A stretch of 64,000 bases of DNA from Terrabacter terrigena (GCF_042676085.1 NZ_JBHTKH010000016.1:26400-90399); one strand, 5' to 3'; positions 45,788 to 56,207 are shown, numbered from the stretch's first letter. Made by a program: numbers and translations. Notes: generated by a model from the sequence alone, not told the origin.

Positions 45788-48305
45788 TGGTCGCTCCCTT
45801 CGCTCGCGGAACCCGGACTCGCGGAACCGGGACTCGCGGCGCCGGGGTCCTGGTTGGGCGCACCCTCGTCGAAGTGCGGCTGCGCGTCACGCTCGCCCTC
45901 GGTGTTGACCGCGGAACCGGCCTGGATCGCCTTCCACACCCGCTCGGGCGTGCACGGCATGACGATGTCGTTGACGCCGAGGTGACGCACCGCGTCGACG
46001 ATGGCGTTGACGACGGCCGGCGTCGAGGCGATCGTGCCCGCCTCGCCGACCCCCTTGGTGCCCAAGGTCGTGTAGGTCGACGGCGAGGTCGTGTGGTCGG
46101 TGACGAAGCTGATCGTGTCGGCAGCGGTGGGCAGCGTGTAGTCGACGAAGGAGCCCGTGACGAGCGTGCCCTGGTCGTCGTACTCGGCGCCCTCCCACAG
46201 GGCCTGGGCGATGCCCTGGACGAGCCCGCCGTGCACCTGGCCCTCGACGATGAGCGGGTTGATGATCGTGCCAATGTCGTCGACGCAGACGTACTTGCGC
46301 ATCGTCGTGGCACCGGTCTCGGTGTCGACCTCCATCGCGCACAGGTGGGTGCCGTGCGGGAACGAGAAGTTGTCGGGGTCGAACGTCGCGTCGGCGTCGA
46401 TGCTCGGCTCGACGCCGTCGGGCAGGTTGTGACCCGTCCACGTCGCGAGCGCGACCTCGGCGATCGTCACGCCCTTGTCGGTGCCCTTGACGCCGAAGGT
46501 GCCGGCCTTGAACTCGACGTCGTCGACGCTCGCCTCGAGCAGGTGGGCCGCGATGGGCTTCGCCTTCTCGATGACCTTGTCGGCGGCGCGGACGACGGCC
46601 TCGGCGCCCACGACGAGCGAGCGCGACCCGTAGGAGTCCATGCCCTTGGGCGCGATCTGGGTGTCGCCGTGCAGCACCTCGACGTTGTCGAACGGCACGC
46701 CGAGACGGTCGGCGACGATCTGGCTCCACGCCGTCTCGTGGCCCTGGCCGTGCGGCGAGGTGCCCGTGACGACCTCCACCGTGCCCGTGGCGAGCATGCG
46801 GATGCTCGCGGACTCCCAGCCGCCGGCGCCGTAGCTGAGCGCGCCGAGGATGCGGGACGGCGCGAGGCCGCACATCTCGGTGAACGTCGAGATGCCGAGG
46901 CCCAGCTGCACCGGGTCGTCCGACTCACGCCGCCGCTTCTGCTCTGCCCGCAGCTCGTCGTAGCCGAAGAGCTCCTTGGCCTTCGCGGTCGCGGCCTCGT
47001 AGTTGCCGGAGTCGTACGTCATGCCCGTAACCGTCGTGAACGGGAACTCCTCGTGCTTGATCCAGTTCTTCTCGCGGATCTCGAGCGGGTCGACGCCGAC
47101 CTCGACGGCGAGCTCGTCCATGAGCCGCTCGATGGCGTACGTCGCCTCGGGGCGGCCGGCCCCGCGGTACGCGTCCACCCACGTCTTGTTCGTGTAGTAG
47201 TTCGTCGTGTTGAACTGGTAGGCCCCGAACTTGTAGATCGAGTTGAACATCCACGCGCCGAGCACCGGCACGCCGCCGCCGACGATGGCCGCGTAGGCGC
47301 CGAGGTCGGCCATCAGCTCGACCTTGAGCCCAGTGACGGTGCCGTCCTTCTCGGCGGCCAACGTCAGCTTCTGCCACTGGTCGCGGCCGTGGTGACCGCT
47401 CACCATGGTCTCGGACCGGGTCTCGGTGAACTTGCAGGGCTTGCCCAGCTTGCGCGCGACGGCGAGCGTGGCGAACTCCTCGGGCGTGGTCTGCAGCTTG
47501 CCCCCGAAGCCACCGCCGACGTCGGGCGCGATGACGCGGATCTTCGACTCGGGCAGTCCGGTCGTCGCGGCGATGCAGAACCGAAGGACGTGCGGGATCT
47601 GCGTGGCCGACCACATCGTCACCTGCTCACCCGTGGGGTCGACGACGGTCGAGCGCGGCTCCATGAAGGCGGGGATGAGGCGCTGCTGGCGGTACTCGCG
47701 CTCGATGACGATGCCGCCGTCGCGGGCCTTCGAGATGGCCTCCTCGATGTCGCCGCCGGAGCCCTGCCCGGCCGAGTCGAGCTGCCAGAAGGCGCTCTTG
47801 TTCGTGCCGAGGTCGGGGTGGGCGAGCACCTCGTCGGTGGCCGCGGCCTTGAGGTCGAGCACCGCAGGCAGCTCGTCGTAGTCGACGTCGACGAGCTCTG
47901 CGGCGTCGCGGGCCTCGGCCGCGCTGCGGGCCGCGACGACGGCGACGATCTCACCGGCGTGGGCGACGTGCGAGACGGCGACGGGCAGGTGGTCGGGTGT
48001 CTTCTGGTCGGGGCTGACCGGCCAGGCCGTGATGTTGACGCCCTGGATGTCCTTGAGGTCCTCGCCCGTGAAGACGGCGATGACGCCGGTGGCGCCCTTC
48101 GCCTCGTCGGTGCTGATCGAGCTGATCGTCGCGTGGGCGAAGGGGCTGCGCACCATCGCGAGGTGCAGCATGCCGGGCAGCTGGATGTTGTCGGTCCAGC
48201 GCGTGCGACCCGTGATGAGGCGCTGGTCCTCCTTGCGCGTGCGTGCCTTGCCGATCTCACCGGCGGGCGCGTCGGCGGCGGCGGCCGGCCGGTCCTCGGT
48301 GACGG

Positions 48306-48309
<4 letters not shown>
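45784..48309 (-). CDS. coxL: Molybdenum hydroxylase large subunit, CoxL-like (form II)
   Basis: The 841-residue protein is the molybdopterin cytosine dinucleotide-binding subunit. Visible motifs are GGGFGGK, GHGQGHE-like HGQGHETAWSQ, and GVGEAGT with the active-site glutamate near the C-terminus. At about 380-386 the active-site loop reads AYRGAGR, which is form II; true form I CO dehydrogenases have AYRCSFR. So CO oxidation is not assured and the substrate may be another small molecule. The C-terminus has a low-complexity tail (SPGSASPGSAS). It overlaps coxS and coxM by four bases on each side. Confidence 0.93.
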
Positions 48310-48788
<479 letters not shown>

Positions 48789-48930
48789 TGCTGTTTGTCC
48801 TCCTGCCGCACTGCAGTTGACTTCCCCACGGTGAGTCTTGCTCGGCTTCCCCTGCTGCACAAGGGCACCGGGCGAACGCGTCCGGTGGACACGTCAGGCG
48901 CACCCGACGGCATACGCAAGACTGTCGTCC

Positions 48931-49974
48931 ATGACTCTCCACGCCGACGACTACCAGGCGCTCCGCAGCCGCTACGACTCGATGACCTACCGCCGCACGG
49001 GCCGCTCCGGCCTCGACCTGCCGGCCGTCTCGCTCGGCCTGTGGCACAACTTCGGCGACGACGTGCCGCTCGACCGCCAGCGCGCGACCCTGCGCCGGGC
49101 GTTCGACCTCGGCGTCACGCACTTCGACCTCGCCAACAACTACGGCCCGCCCTACGGCAGCGCCGAGCGCAACTTCGGCACGATCTTCGCGCAGGACTTC
49201 AGGCGCTACCGCGACGAGCTGATCATCAGCAGCAAGGCCGGCTACGACATGTGGCCGGGCCCCTACGGCCAGGGCGGCGGCAGCCGCAAGTACGTCCTCG
49301 CGTCGCTCGACCAGTCACTCGAGCGGATGGGCCTCGACTACGTCGACATCTTCTACTCCCACCGTTTCGACGAGACGACGCCGCTCGAGGAGACGATGGG
49401 CGCGCTCGACACGGCAGTTCGTTCCGGCAAGGCCCTGTATGCCGGCATCTCCAGCTACTCGGGGCCCCGCACCCGCGAGGCCATCGAGATCCTGCGCGCC
49501 ATGGGCACGCCGCTGCTCATCCACCAGCCGAGCTACTCGATGCTCAACCGCTGGGTCGAGGAGGACCTGCTCGACGTCCTCGGCGACGAGGGCGTCGGCT
49601 GCATCGCGTTCAGCCCGCTCGCCCAGGGCATGCTCACCGACAAGTACCTCGAGGGGGTGCCGGCGGGTTCGCGGGCGTCGCAGGACAAGTCGCTGTCGAC
49701 CGACCTGCTGACCGAGCAGAACCTGACGCACGTCCGTGCCCTCAACGCGATGGCGCAGGAGCGCGGCCAGTCGCTCGCCCAGATGGCGCTCGCCTGGATC
49801 CTGCGCGACGAGCGGGTGACGTCGGTGCTCATCGGCGCCTCGTCGGTCGGTCAGCTCGAGAACAGCCTCGGCTGCCTCGACAACCTCGAGTTCTCCACGG
49901 AGGAGCTCGACACGATCGACGAGCACGCCGTCGAGGGCGGCATCAACCTCTGGAAGACCTCGAGCGCCCACTGA
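48931..49974 (+). CDS. Aldo/keto reductase (YghZ-like)
   Basis: The 347-residue protein is an aldo/keto reductase with the tetrad Asp66, Tyr71, Lys102 and His144 (FDLANNYG, SSKAGYDMWPG, YSHRFDE). Loops resemble YghZ/L-glyceraldehyde-3-phosphate reductase proteins (MTYRRTGRSGLDLPAVSLGL). It would reduce small aldehydes with NADPH. AAGACT ends seven bases before the ATG. It is divergent from the cox operon and converges on the sterol desaturase gene. Confidence 0.9.
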   Translation: MTLHADDYQALRSRYDSMTYRRTGRSGLDLPAVSLGLWHNFGDDVPLDRQRATLRRAFDLGVTHFDLANNYGPPYGSAERNFGTIFAQDFRRYRDELIISSKAGYDMWPGPYGQGGGSRKYVLASLDQSLERMGLDYVDIFYSHRFDETTPLEETMGALDTAVRSGKALYAGISSYSGPRTREAIEILRAMGTPLLIHQPSYSMLNRWVEEDLLDVLGDEGVGCIAFSPLAQGMLTDKYLEGVPAGSRASQDKSLSTDLLTEQNLTHVRALNAMAQERGQSLAQMALAWILRDERVTSVLIGASSVGQLENSLGCLDNLEFSTEELDTIDEHAVEGGINLWKTSSAH

Positions 49975-49990
49975 CCCGCGCACCCCGAGG

Positions 49991-50025
49991 GCGTATGCCG
50001 TGTGGCCCGGGCACACGGCATACGC
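49991..50025. terminator. Terminator hairpin built from two GTATGCCG copies
   Basis: GCGTATGCCGTGTG at 49991-50004 and its perfect complement at 50012-50025 form a 14-bp stem with a 7-base loop. It lies between the convergent aldo/keto reductase and sterol desaturase genes. Each arm contains the recurrent word GTATGCCG. Confidence 0.85.
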
Positions 50026-50856
50026 TCACGCATCGGGCTGCCAACCGGGGCCGCGGAGCACGTGGCCCCACCGGTCGCGCCACGCGCGGGCGGCCTTGAC
50101 GTCGCGCCAGATCGAGGCGTACTCGTGGGTGGCGACGACGAGCGGGTTGTAGGTGCGCAGCTGCTTCGTCAGGCCGTAGACGACACGCTCACCCTCGGGC
50201 TCGAACGTGCGGAAGAGGCGGTCCCAGATGACGAGGATGCCGCCGTAGTTGCGGTCGAGGTAGCCGTTGTTCATGCCGTGGTGCACCCGGTGGTGCGAGG
50301 GAGTGTTCATCACGAGCTCGACCGGGCGCCAGAGCTTTCCGACCCGCTCGGTGTGCAGGAAGAACTGGTAGAGCAGAGAGATCGACTGCTGGAGGAAGAT
50401 CGCCCACGGCGGCACGCCGAGCAGCGCGAGCGGCGCCCAGAAGGGGATGCCGCCGAAGGGCGTCCAGGTCTGGCGCAGTGCCGTCGAAAAGTTGTAGCGC
50501 CGGCTCGAGTGGTGCACGACGTGGCTGGCCCAGAGGATCCGCACCTCGTGGTGACAGCGGTGGTACCAGTAGTACGCGAGGTCCTCGACGAGGAAGATGA
50601 CGACCCACACCCACCACAGCGAGGTGTCGAGGCGCAGGGGCGTGACGGCATACAGCGCGGCGTAGACGACGAGCTGCAGCGCCTTGTAGCCGACGCCGAC
50701 GACGACGCTGCCGATGCCCATCGACAGGCTCGTGACGGTGTCGCGCACCTCGTAGCCGACCTCGTCGTCGTCGGGCGCGAACCACAGCGAGACGACCTCG
50801 ATGGCGATGAACGCGATGAAGAACGGGACCGCCGTGAGGATGAGGTCGACCATCAT
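50026..50856 (-). CDS. Sterol desaturase/fatty-acid hydroxylase family membrane protein
   Basis: The 276-residue protein has four or so hydrophobic helices and the three histidine clusters of the di-iron hydroxylase family: HRCHH at 99-103, HVVHH at 112-116 and HHRVHH at 188-193. It should hydroxylate or desaturate a lipid in the membrane; the substrate is unknown. Its start overlaps the GntR stop by four bases (ATGA), so the two genes are translationally coupled and likely co-regulated. Confidence 0.9.
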   Translation of the reverse strand: MMVDLILTAVPFFIAFIAIEVVSLWFAPDDDEVGYEVRDTVTSLSMGIGSVVVGVGYKALQLVVYAALYAVTPLRLDTSLWWVWVVIFLVEDLAYYWYHRCHHEVRILWASHVVHHSSRRYNFSTALRQTWTPFGGIPFWAPLALLGVPPWAIFLQQSISLLYQFFLHTERVGKLWRPVELVMNTPSHHRVHHGMNNGYLDRNYGGILVIWDRLFRTFEPEGERVVYGLTKQLRTYNPLVVATHEYASIWRDVKAARAWRDRWGHVLRGPGWQPDA

Positions 50857-51590
50857 GCGCCCTTGGTGAGGTGGTCGAGGGTGCGGCCGTCGTCGGTGAG
50901 GGTCGCCCACACGTCGATGGCCTGGGTGAGGATCGCGTCGGCCAGCCGTGCCGCCCCGGCGTCGTCGCGGGCCGCGATGGCGGCTGCGAGGGGCGCGTGC
51001 GGGATGAGGTCGGCGCGGTCGGCCGCGAGGAGCGCGTCGAGCGAGCCGGGCGCGCCGTCGATGGCGTGCGTGAGCGAGTTGAGCGCGAGCCGGAACGCGA
51101 AGTTGCCGCTCGCCTCGACGACCTCGAGCCAGAAGGCGCGGTCGGCGTCGTCGATGTCGGGGCAGCCGTATGCCGTCGCGGCCGCGACGATGCGCTCGTG
51201 GCCTTCCGCGGTGCCGCAGGTCGCGGCGAGACGGGCGGCGTCGACGCCGATGCAGCGGCGCATCTCGAGGCCGTCGCGCAGGATGGTCGGGTCGAGGCCG
51301 TCGCCGGAGCGGGCGAGGTGGGCGAGCAGGTCGAGCCCGGCGCTGCTGCGCACGTCGAGCACGCGGGTGCCGCCGCCGTGGACGACCTTGACGAACCCGG
51401 CCGCCTGGAGGCGCTGCAGGGCCTCGCGCACGGCGTGCCGGTTGACGGCGAACGAGGCGGCGAGCTCGCGCTCGGGCGGCAGGGCGTCGCCGGGCGCGAA
51501 CCGGCCGGTGAGCACGGCGTCGCGCAGCTCGGAGAACACCTGGTCGGACACCGAGCGGCGGGCGACGGGGCCGAATCCACTCTGACTCAT
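50853..51590 (-). CDS. GntR-family regulator, FadR type
   Basis: The 245-residue protein has a winged helix at the start (RSVSDQVFSELRDAVLTGRF, then FAVNRHAVREALQRLQAAGF) and a helical FCD-like ligand domain (WLEVVEASGNFAFRLALNSL). It lies directly before the sterol desaturase gene, so lipid-derived signals are a reasonable guess. Starts at 51590, 51596 and 51602 are all possible; 51590 gives the usual N-terminus. A palindrome TTGGACCAA sits upstream at 51631. Confidence 0.88.
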   Translation of the reverse strand: MSQSGFGPVARRSVSDQVFSELRDAVLTGRFAPGDALPPERELAASFAVNRHAVREALQRLQAAGFVKVVHGGGTRVLDVRSSAGLDLLAHLARSGDGLDPTILRDGLEMRRCIGVDAARLAATCGTAEGHERIVAAATAYGCPDIDDADRAFWLEVVEASGNFAFRLALNSLTHAIDGAPGSLDALLAADRADLIPHAPLAAAIAARDDAGAARLADAILTQAIDVWATLTDDGRTLDHLTKGA

Positions 51591-51630
51591 GCGCATCACC
51601 ATCGCAGCGGGCGATCAACTCATCAAGTGG

Positions 51631-51639
51631 TTGGACCAA
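51631..51639. promoter_or_regulatory. Candidate GntR operator TTGGACCAA
   Basis: This nine-base palindrome (TTGG-A-CCAA) lies in the divergent space between the GntR and thioesterase genes. The core matches the TTGG...CCAA style of FadR-type operators and of the tandem sites at 21326-21350. Confidence 0.55.
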
Positions 51640-51673
51640 TTTGTGATCCTTGCCGCTGTGTAGGTTGATCGCC

Positions 51674-52153
51674 ATGCCGGACACGTCCACCCAGCTGAGC
51701 ATCCAGGAGCTCCTCTATCCCGACCTGCCGTGCTTCGGCTGCGGCCAGGGCAACGACAAGGGGCTCCGGCTCACGAGCTACCCGCTCGGTGGGGCGGCCG
51801 CGGACGGGGTGACCGCCTCGTTCATGCCGTGGCCCGAGCACGACAACGGCCTCGGCTACCTCAACGGCGGCATCATCGGCACCGTGCTCGACTGCCACAG
51901 CGCGGCCGCCGTCATGCTCGAGGCCGAACGCCGCGGCTGGCCGCCCCTGCCCGGCGCCGACCTGTCGTACGTCACGGCGGGCCTCGACGTGCGCTACCTG
52001 CGCCCGGCGCCGCTCCACGACCCGGTCGAGCTGTTCGCGGTCGTCACCGCCGCGGACGAGCCACAGATGACGGTCGACGTCGAGCTGCGCTTCGACGGCA
52101 AGGTGCGCGCCCGGGCGACCGCGCTCTGGAAGCGCTGGCGCCCCCGCACCTGA
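51674..52153 (+). CDS. PaaI-like hotdog thioesterase
   Basis: The 159-residue protein starts with a small Cys-rich element (LPCFGCGQGNDKGLRL) and continues as a hotdog fold (GYLNGGIIGTVLDCHSAAAV, then YLRPAPLHDPVELFAVV). Such proteins cleave acyl-CoA thioesters. The C-F-G-C-G element is frequent in this branch. TAGGTT at 51661-51666 is seven bases upstream of the ATG, so the start is leaderless. It is divergent from the GntR-desaturase pair, possibly under the shared operator. Confidence 0.85.
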   Translation: MPDTSTQLSIQELLYPDLPCFGCGQGNDKGLRLTSYPLGGAAADGVTASFMPWPEHDNGLGYLNGGIIGTVLDCHSAAAVMLEAERRGWPPLPGADLSYVTAGLDVRYLRPAPLHDPVELFAVVTAADEPQMTVDVELRFDGKVRARATALWKRWRPRT

Positions 52154-52178
52154 CCGCCCCTCCCGGTCTCCGGCGGCG

Positions 52179-53348
52179 TCAGTGCTGCGGCTCGGGGTCG
52201 TGGACGGGGTGGTGGTGGTGGATCGGGCCCTCGGTCGTGGCGAGCCGCTCGCCGGCCCCACCCCACCGCAGCGCGATGATCTCGGCCGCGATCGAGACGG
52301 CCGTCTCCTCGGGGGTGCGGGCGCCGAGGTCGAGGCCGATCGGTGAGCTCATCCGGGCGAGCTCGTGCTCGGTGAGGCCGGCCTCGAGCAACCGGGCGTG
52401 GCGGTCCTCGTGGGTGCGCCGCGAGCCCATCGCCCCGATGTAGGCGACCTCGGGCAGGCGAAGCGCGACCTCGAGCAGCGGCACGTCGAACTTCGGGTCG
52501 TGGGTGAGCACCGCGATGACGGTGCGCGAGTCGATGCGGCCCTCGTCGACCTCGTTCTGGAGGTAGTCGTGCGGCCACCTGACGACGACTTCGTCGGCGC
52601 CGGGGAAGCGGGTCTTCGTCGCGAAGACGGGCCGGGCGTCGCACACCGTGACGTAGTAGCCGAGGAAGCTGCCGACCCTCGCGACGGCGGCCGCGAAGTC
52701 GATGGCGCCGAAGACGAGCATGCGTGGCTTGGGCGCGTGGGCGGCGACGAAGACGCGCATCCCCTCGCCGCGACGCTCACCGTCGGGCCCGTAGGTGAGG
52801 ATCGCAGAGCGTCCTTGCGCGAGGAGCCCTCTCGCGTCGTCGCGCACCGCGTCGTCCGCACGCCCGCTGCCGAGCGATCCGAGCACGGATGCCGTGTCGT
52901 CGCCGTCGGCCTCGGGGTGCACGACCACACGCCGACCGACCCACGCCGGCTCGGGGTGCTCGATCACCGTGACGACGGCGACGGGCCGCCCGGAGGCGAT
53001 GTCGTCGGCGACGGCACCGAGCTCGGGGAAGGTCTCGCGGTTCACCTTCTCGACGAACACGTCGAGGATGCCCCCGCAGGTCAGCCCGACGGCATACGCG
53101 TCGTCGTCGCTCACGCCGTAGCGCTGGAGCACGGGGTGGCCGGACTCGACGACCTCCTGGCTCAGCTCGTAGACGGCTCCCTCGACGCAGCCACCCGACA
53201 CGGAACCGACGGCCTCGCCGCCGGGGCCGACGAGCATCGACGCGCCCGGCTGCCGGGGGGCCGAGCGCCATGTGCCGACGACGGTGCCGACGCCGACGGT
53301 CTCGCCGGCCGACCACCACTGCATCAGCTCGTCCATCACCTCACGCAC
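52179..53348 (-). CDS. xdhC: XdhC/CoxI-family molybdenum cofactor maturation protein
   Basis: The 389-residue protein has the N-terminal XdhC domain (VGSVSGGCVEGAVYE with the conserved Cys) and a Rossmann-like C-terminal domain (RMLVFGAIDFAAAVARVGSF, then AYIGAMGSRRTHEDR). XdhC proteins bind molybdopterin and help sulfurate it before insertion. The C-terminus carries a His run (IHHHHPVHDP). The GTG start overlaps the coxE stop by eight bases, so it is translated with it. Its presence supports active maturation of CoxL. Confidence 0.9.
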   Translation of the reverse strand: MREVMDELMQWWSAGETVGVGTVVGTWRSAPRQPGASMLVGPGGEAVGSVSGGCVEGAVYELSQEVVESGHPVLQRYGVSDDDAYAVGLTCGGILDVFVEKVNRETFPELGAVADDIASGRPVAVVTVIEHPEPAWVGRRVVVHPEADGDDTASVLGSLGSGRADDAVRDDARGLLAQGRSAILTYGPDGERRGEGMRVFVAAHAPKPRMLVFGAIDFAAAVARVGSFLGYYVTVCDARPVFATKTRFPGADEVVVRWPHDYLQNEVDEGRIDSRTVIAVLTHDPKFDVPLLEVALRLPEVAYIGAMGSRRTHEDRHARLLEAGLTEHELARMSSPIGLDLGARTPEETAVSIAAEIIALRWGGAGERLATTEGPIHHHHPVHDPEPQH

Positions 53349-54456
53349 GGGAGACCACCTCGATCAGCTCCTCGAACGCCGCGAGCGAGTGGCCCGCGAC
53401 GAAGTCGTCGATGTGCGGCAGGGCCGCGACGATGCCCAGCTGCACCGGCTCGTAGCCGGCCTTGCCGCGGTGCGGGTTGGCCCACACGACCCGGTGCGCG
53501 AGAGCTGCCAGGCGTCGCATCTGCTCACCGAGCACCTCCGGACCTTCGCGTTCCCAACCGTCGGAGAAGACAACGACGACGGAGCCCCGGGCCATACCCC
53601 GCCGGCCCCAGCGGTCGAGGAAGGCGCCGACCGAGTCGCCGAGGCGGGTGCCCCCCGACCAGTCGGGCACGACGCGGCCGGCCGCCGCGAGCGCCCGGTC
53701 GGGGTCGCGCTCGGCCAGGGCGCGGGTGACGTGGGTGAGGCGGGTGCCCATCGTGAACACCTCGACGTGGGGCACCGCCCGCGCGAAGGCGTGAGCGAGA
53801 CGGAGGAGGCTGTCGGCGTACGGGCTCATCGACCCGGAGACGTCGATGAGCAGGACGATGCGGCGTGGACGCACACCCCGCCGACGGTGGTGGATGCGCC
53901 CGGGCTCGCCCATGCGGCGCAGCTGCGCGCGCAGGGTGGCGGGGCCGTCGACGGCGCCGGAGGTCGAGCGGACGTGGCGTCGTGCCCGGCGCTGTGGTGC
54001 TCGCGGCGCGAGCGCCGCGAAGAGTCGGGCCGCGGCGGCCCGGTCGGCTGCGCTCAGCGTGGCGACGTCGCGGTGGCGCAGCACCTCCTGGGCGCTGGCG
54101 CGTGCCTGGACGGTGTCGGTGTCTTCGTCGGGTCCGCCCTGGCCCTCGCCGCTGTCGAGCGGGGCCTGGCGCAGCGGGGGGCGCACGATGTCGACGCGCT
54201 GTCCGCGCGGGATGGCCTCGCCGCCGAACCAGCGCTCGAAGACCTCGTCGTATGCCGGGAAGTCGGCGGGCGTGCTTGTCAGGGTCGAGCGGCCCGCCCA
54301 GTAGACGTGGGCGCGTTGGCCCATGCCGACGGTCGCGGCGGCGAGCAGGAAGGTGCGCTCGCGGTCGGCGGTGACGGCGAGGCCGGCGGCGCGCAGGGCG
54401 CGGGCGAAGCCGAGGAGCAGCGCGTCGGGCTCGAGGTCGTGGTCAGTGCTCGTCAT
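53341..54456 (-). CDS. coxE: CoxE-like von Willebrand factor A protein
   Basis: The 371-residue protein has an N-terminal helical part (residues 1-90), an acidic Gln/Asp stretch and a C-terminal VWA domain. Its MIDAS motif DVSGSM is at 205-210 with the supporting T in SGGTRLGD. CoxE works with the AAA protein CoxD to insert metal or assemble the molybdenum-hydroxylase active site. It lies six bases after coxD and overlaps xdhC. Confidence 0.9.
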   Translation of the reverse strand: MTSTDHDLEPDALLLGFARALRAAGLAVTADRERTFLLAAATVGMGQRAHVYWAGRSTLTSTPADFPAYDEVFERWFGGEAIPRGQRVDIVRPPLRQAPLDSGEGQGGPDEDTDTVQARASAQEVLRHRDVATLSAADRAAAARLFAALAPRAPQRRARRHVRSTSGAVDGPATLRAQLRRMGEPGRIHHRRRGVRPRRIVLLIDVSGSMSPYADSLLRLAHAFARAVPHVEVFTMGTRLTHVTRALAERDPDRALAAAGRVVPDWSGGTRLGDSVGAFLDRWGRRGMARGSVVVVFSDGWEREGPEVLGEQMRRLAALAHRVVWANPHRGKAGYEPVQLGIVAALPHIDDFVAGHSLAAFEELIEVVSRA

Positions 54457-54462
54457 GGCGGG

Positions 54463-55350
54463 TCATGCGGTGAGCAGCTTGTCGAGCGAGGCCCGGATGC
54501 GCTCGGAGTCCTCGCGGTACTTCAGGGCGGCGCCGAGCGTCGCGGCGGCGACCTCGGCGTCGAGGCGGGTGGCGCCGACGGTCTCGAGCGCGCGCGCCCA
54601 GTCGAGGGTCTCGGCGACGCCCGGCGGCTTGATGAGCTCGCCGCTCGTGCGCAGGCGCTGGACGAGGGTGACGACCTGCTCGGCGAGGGCTGCACTCACT
54701 TCGGGCAGGCGCGTGCGCACGATCTCGAGCTCGCGGGCCAGGCCCGGGTGGTCGATCCAGTGGTAGAGGCAGCGGCGCTTGAGGGCGTCGTGCAGCTCGC
54801 GGGTGCGGTTCGAGGTGAGCACGACGATCGGCGGCGTGGCGGCGCTGACGGTGCCGAGCTCGGGGATGGTGACCTGCCAGGTGCTCAGCACCTCGAGGAG
54901 GAAGGCCTCGAACTCGTCGTCGGCGCGGTCGATCTCGTCGATGAGCAGCACGCACGGCGCCTCGCGCAGTGCCTGGAGCACCGGCCGGGCGAGGAGGAAC
55001 CGCTCGTCGAAGAGCTCGGCCTCGAGGGCCCTGGGGTCCTGGCGCTCGTCGCGGCTGATCGCCTCGACGGTGCGCAGGTGCAGGATCTGGCGCGGGAAGT
55101 CCCAGTCGTAGAGGGCCTGCGTGGCGTCGATGCCCTCGTAGCACTGGAGGCGGATGAGCCTCAGGTCCAGGGCCTGCGCGAGGGCCTCGGCGAGGGCGGT
55201 CTTGCCGGTGCCGGGCTCGCCCTCGAGCAGGATCGGCCGGTTCAGGCGCGTGGCGAGGAAGGTGACGGTCGCGAGCGCCTCGTCGGCGAGATAGCCCGTG
55301 CCGCCCAGGGCGGTCGTGACGTCGTCGGCACTCGCGAACAGGTGATCCAT
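54463..55350 (-). CDS. coxD: CoxD-like MoxR AAA ATPase
   Basis: The 295-residue MoxR-type ATPase has Walker A GEPGTGKT at 44-51, Walker B VLLIDEIDRAD, sensor 1 LTSNRTRELHDALKRR and the C-terminal lid. In the CO dehydrogenase system CoxD inserts the Cu-S group; in form II systems the role is less clear. The ATG 55350 gives the usual family start (MDHLFASADD). It forms an operon with coxE and xdhC and follows the mocA-like gene. Confidence 0.92.
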   Translation of the reverse strand: MDHLFASADDVTTALGGTGYLADEALATVTFLATRLNRPILLEGEPGTGKTALAEALAQALDLRLIRLQCYEGIDATQALYDWDFPRQILHLRTVEAISRDERQDPRALEAELFDERFLLARPVLQALREAPCVLLIDEIDRADDEFEAFLLEVLSTWQVTIPELGTVSAATPPIVVLTSNRTRELHDALKRRCLYHWIDHPGLARELEIVRTRLPEVSAALAEQVVTLVQRLRTSGELIKPPGVAETLDWARALETVGATRLDAEVAAATLGAALKYREDSERIRASLDKLLTA

Positions 55351-55406
55351 GCCCTGAGCATCGCTGATGATCGAGGCTCGGGGAAGCGCGGGGCCTGCCG
55401 GTGGAC

Positions 55407-56207
55407 TCAGCGCGGCGTGTTGAGCTCGTCCGGGGTGTCGGCGTCGCGGCCCGTGGCGAGGTCGCCGCACTCGACGAGCTCGTGCTCATGGGCACGGAAG
55501 TAGGTGCGGGCGCCGTGGTCACCGGTAGCCGATGCGACCACGTCTTCCCAGTGGTCGCGCCCGATGAGCGCCGGGTGGCCAGGCACGCCGTCGTATGCCG
55601 CCCGGCGCAGTGCCTGACGCAGCTCGGGGTCGGTGGTGGAGCGGAGGTCGAGGGAGTGGTGGGCTGAGTCGGTCTGGTCGGTCTGGTCATTGGTGGGCGG
55701 CCCCTGTTTCGTGTCGTAGGTGAGACCCGTCGGGTCGACGTGGGGTGAGTGCACGTTGTCGACGTGCGCCGGAACGTCGAGCACCCGGGCCACCACCTCT
55801 GGTGTCAGGTCAGGGAGGTCGACGAGCGTCACGAGCACCGCGTCGACACACCCCTCGCCCTCGTGGCTCGAGCGGGCCAGGGCGGTGAGCCCGGTGCGGA
55901 GCGAGGCACCCATGCCCTCGTCCCAGTCGGGGCACGGGACGACATCGACGTCACGACCGAGGGCCGTCACGATGCCGGTCACCTCGTCGGCGGCGGCACC
56001 GACGACGACGGTGATGCCGGCGCACCCCCCGGCGTGGAGGAGGGAGACGGCGCGCTCGACGAGGGTTGACTCGCCAGGGTGACGGCGCAGGAGCGCCTTC
56101 GGGCCACCCATCCGCCGGCCCGCACCGGCAGCGAGGACGAGCCCTCGCACGTGAGCGGCGCGCCCGTGCACCGCTGCTGCGTGTGGGGCGCTCTCCAGGT
56201 CACTCAC
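55407..56207 (-). CDS. mocA: MocA-like molybdopterin nucleotidyltransferase
   Basis: The 266-residue protein has the nucleotidyltransferase N-terminus GLVLAAGAGRRMGGPKALL and VTLVDLPDLTP. CoxL-type enzymes need a cytidylyl (MCD) cofactor, which MocA makes, so the location just before coxD-coxE-xdhC supports a MocA role. An unusual polar insert rich in Asp, Gln and Thr (GPPTNDQTDQTDSAHHSL) interrupts the second half; the underlying DNA carries a short GGTCTGGTC repeat. GTG 56207 lies six bases after TAGGTT. Confidence 0.8.
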   Translation of the reverse strand: MSDLESAPHAAAVHGRAAHVRGLVLAAGAGRRMGGPKALLRRHPGESTLVERAVSLLHAGGCAGITVVVGAAADEVTGIVTALGRDVDVVPCPDWDEGMGASLRTGLTALARSSHEGEGCVDAVLVTLVDLPDLTPEVVARVLDVPAHVDNVHSPHVDPTGLTYDTKQGPPTNDQTDQTDSAHHSLDLRSTTDPELRQALRRAAYDGVPGHPALIGRDHWEDVVASATGDHGARTYFRAHEHELVECGDLATGRDADTPDELNTPR

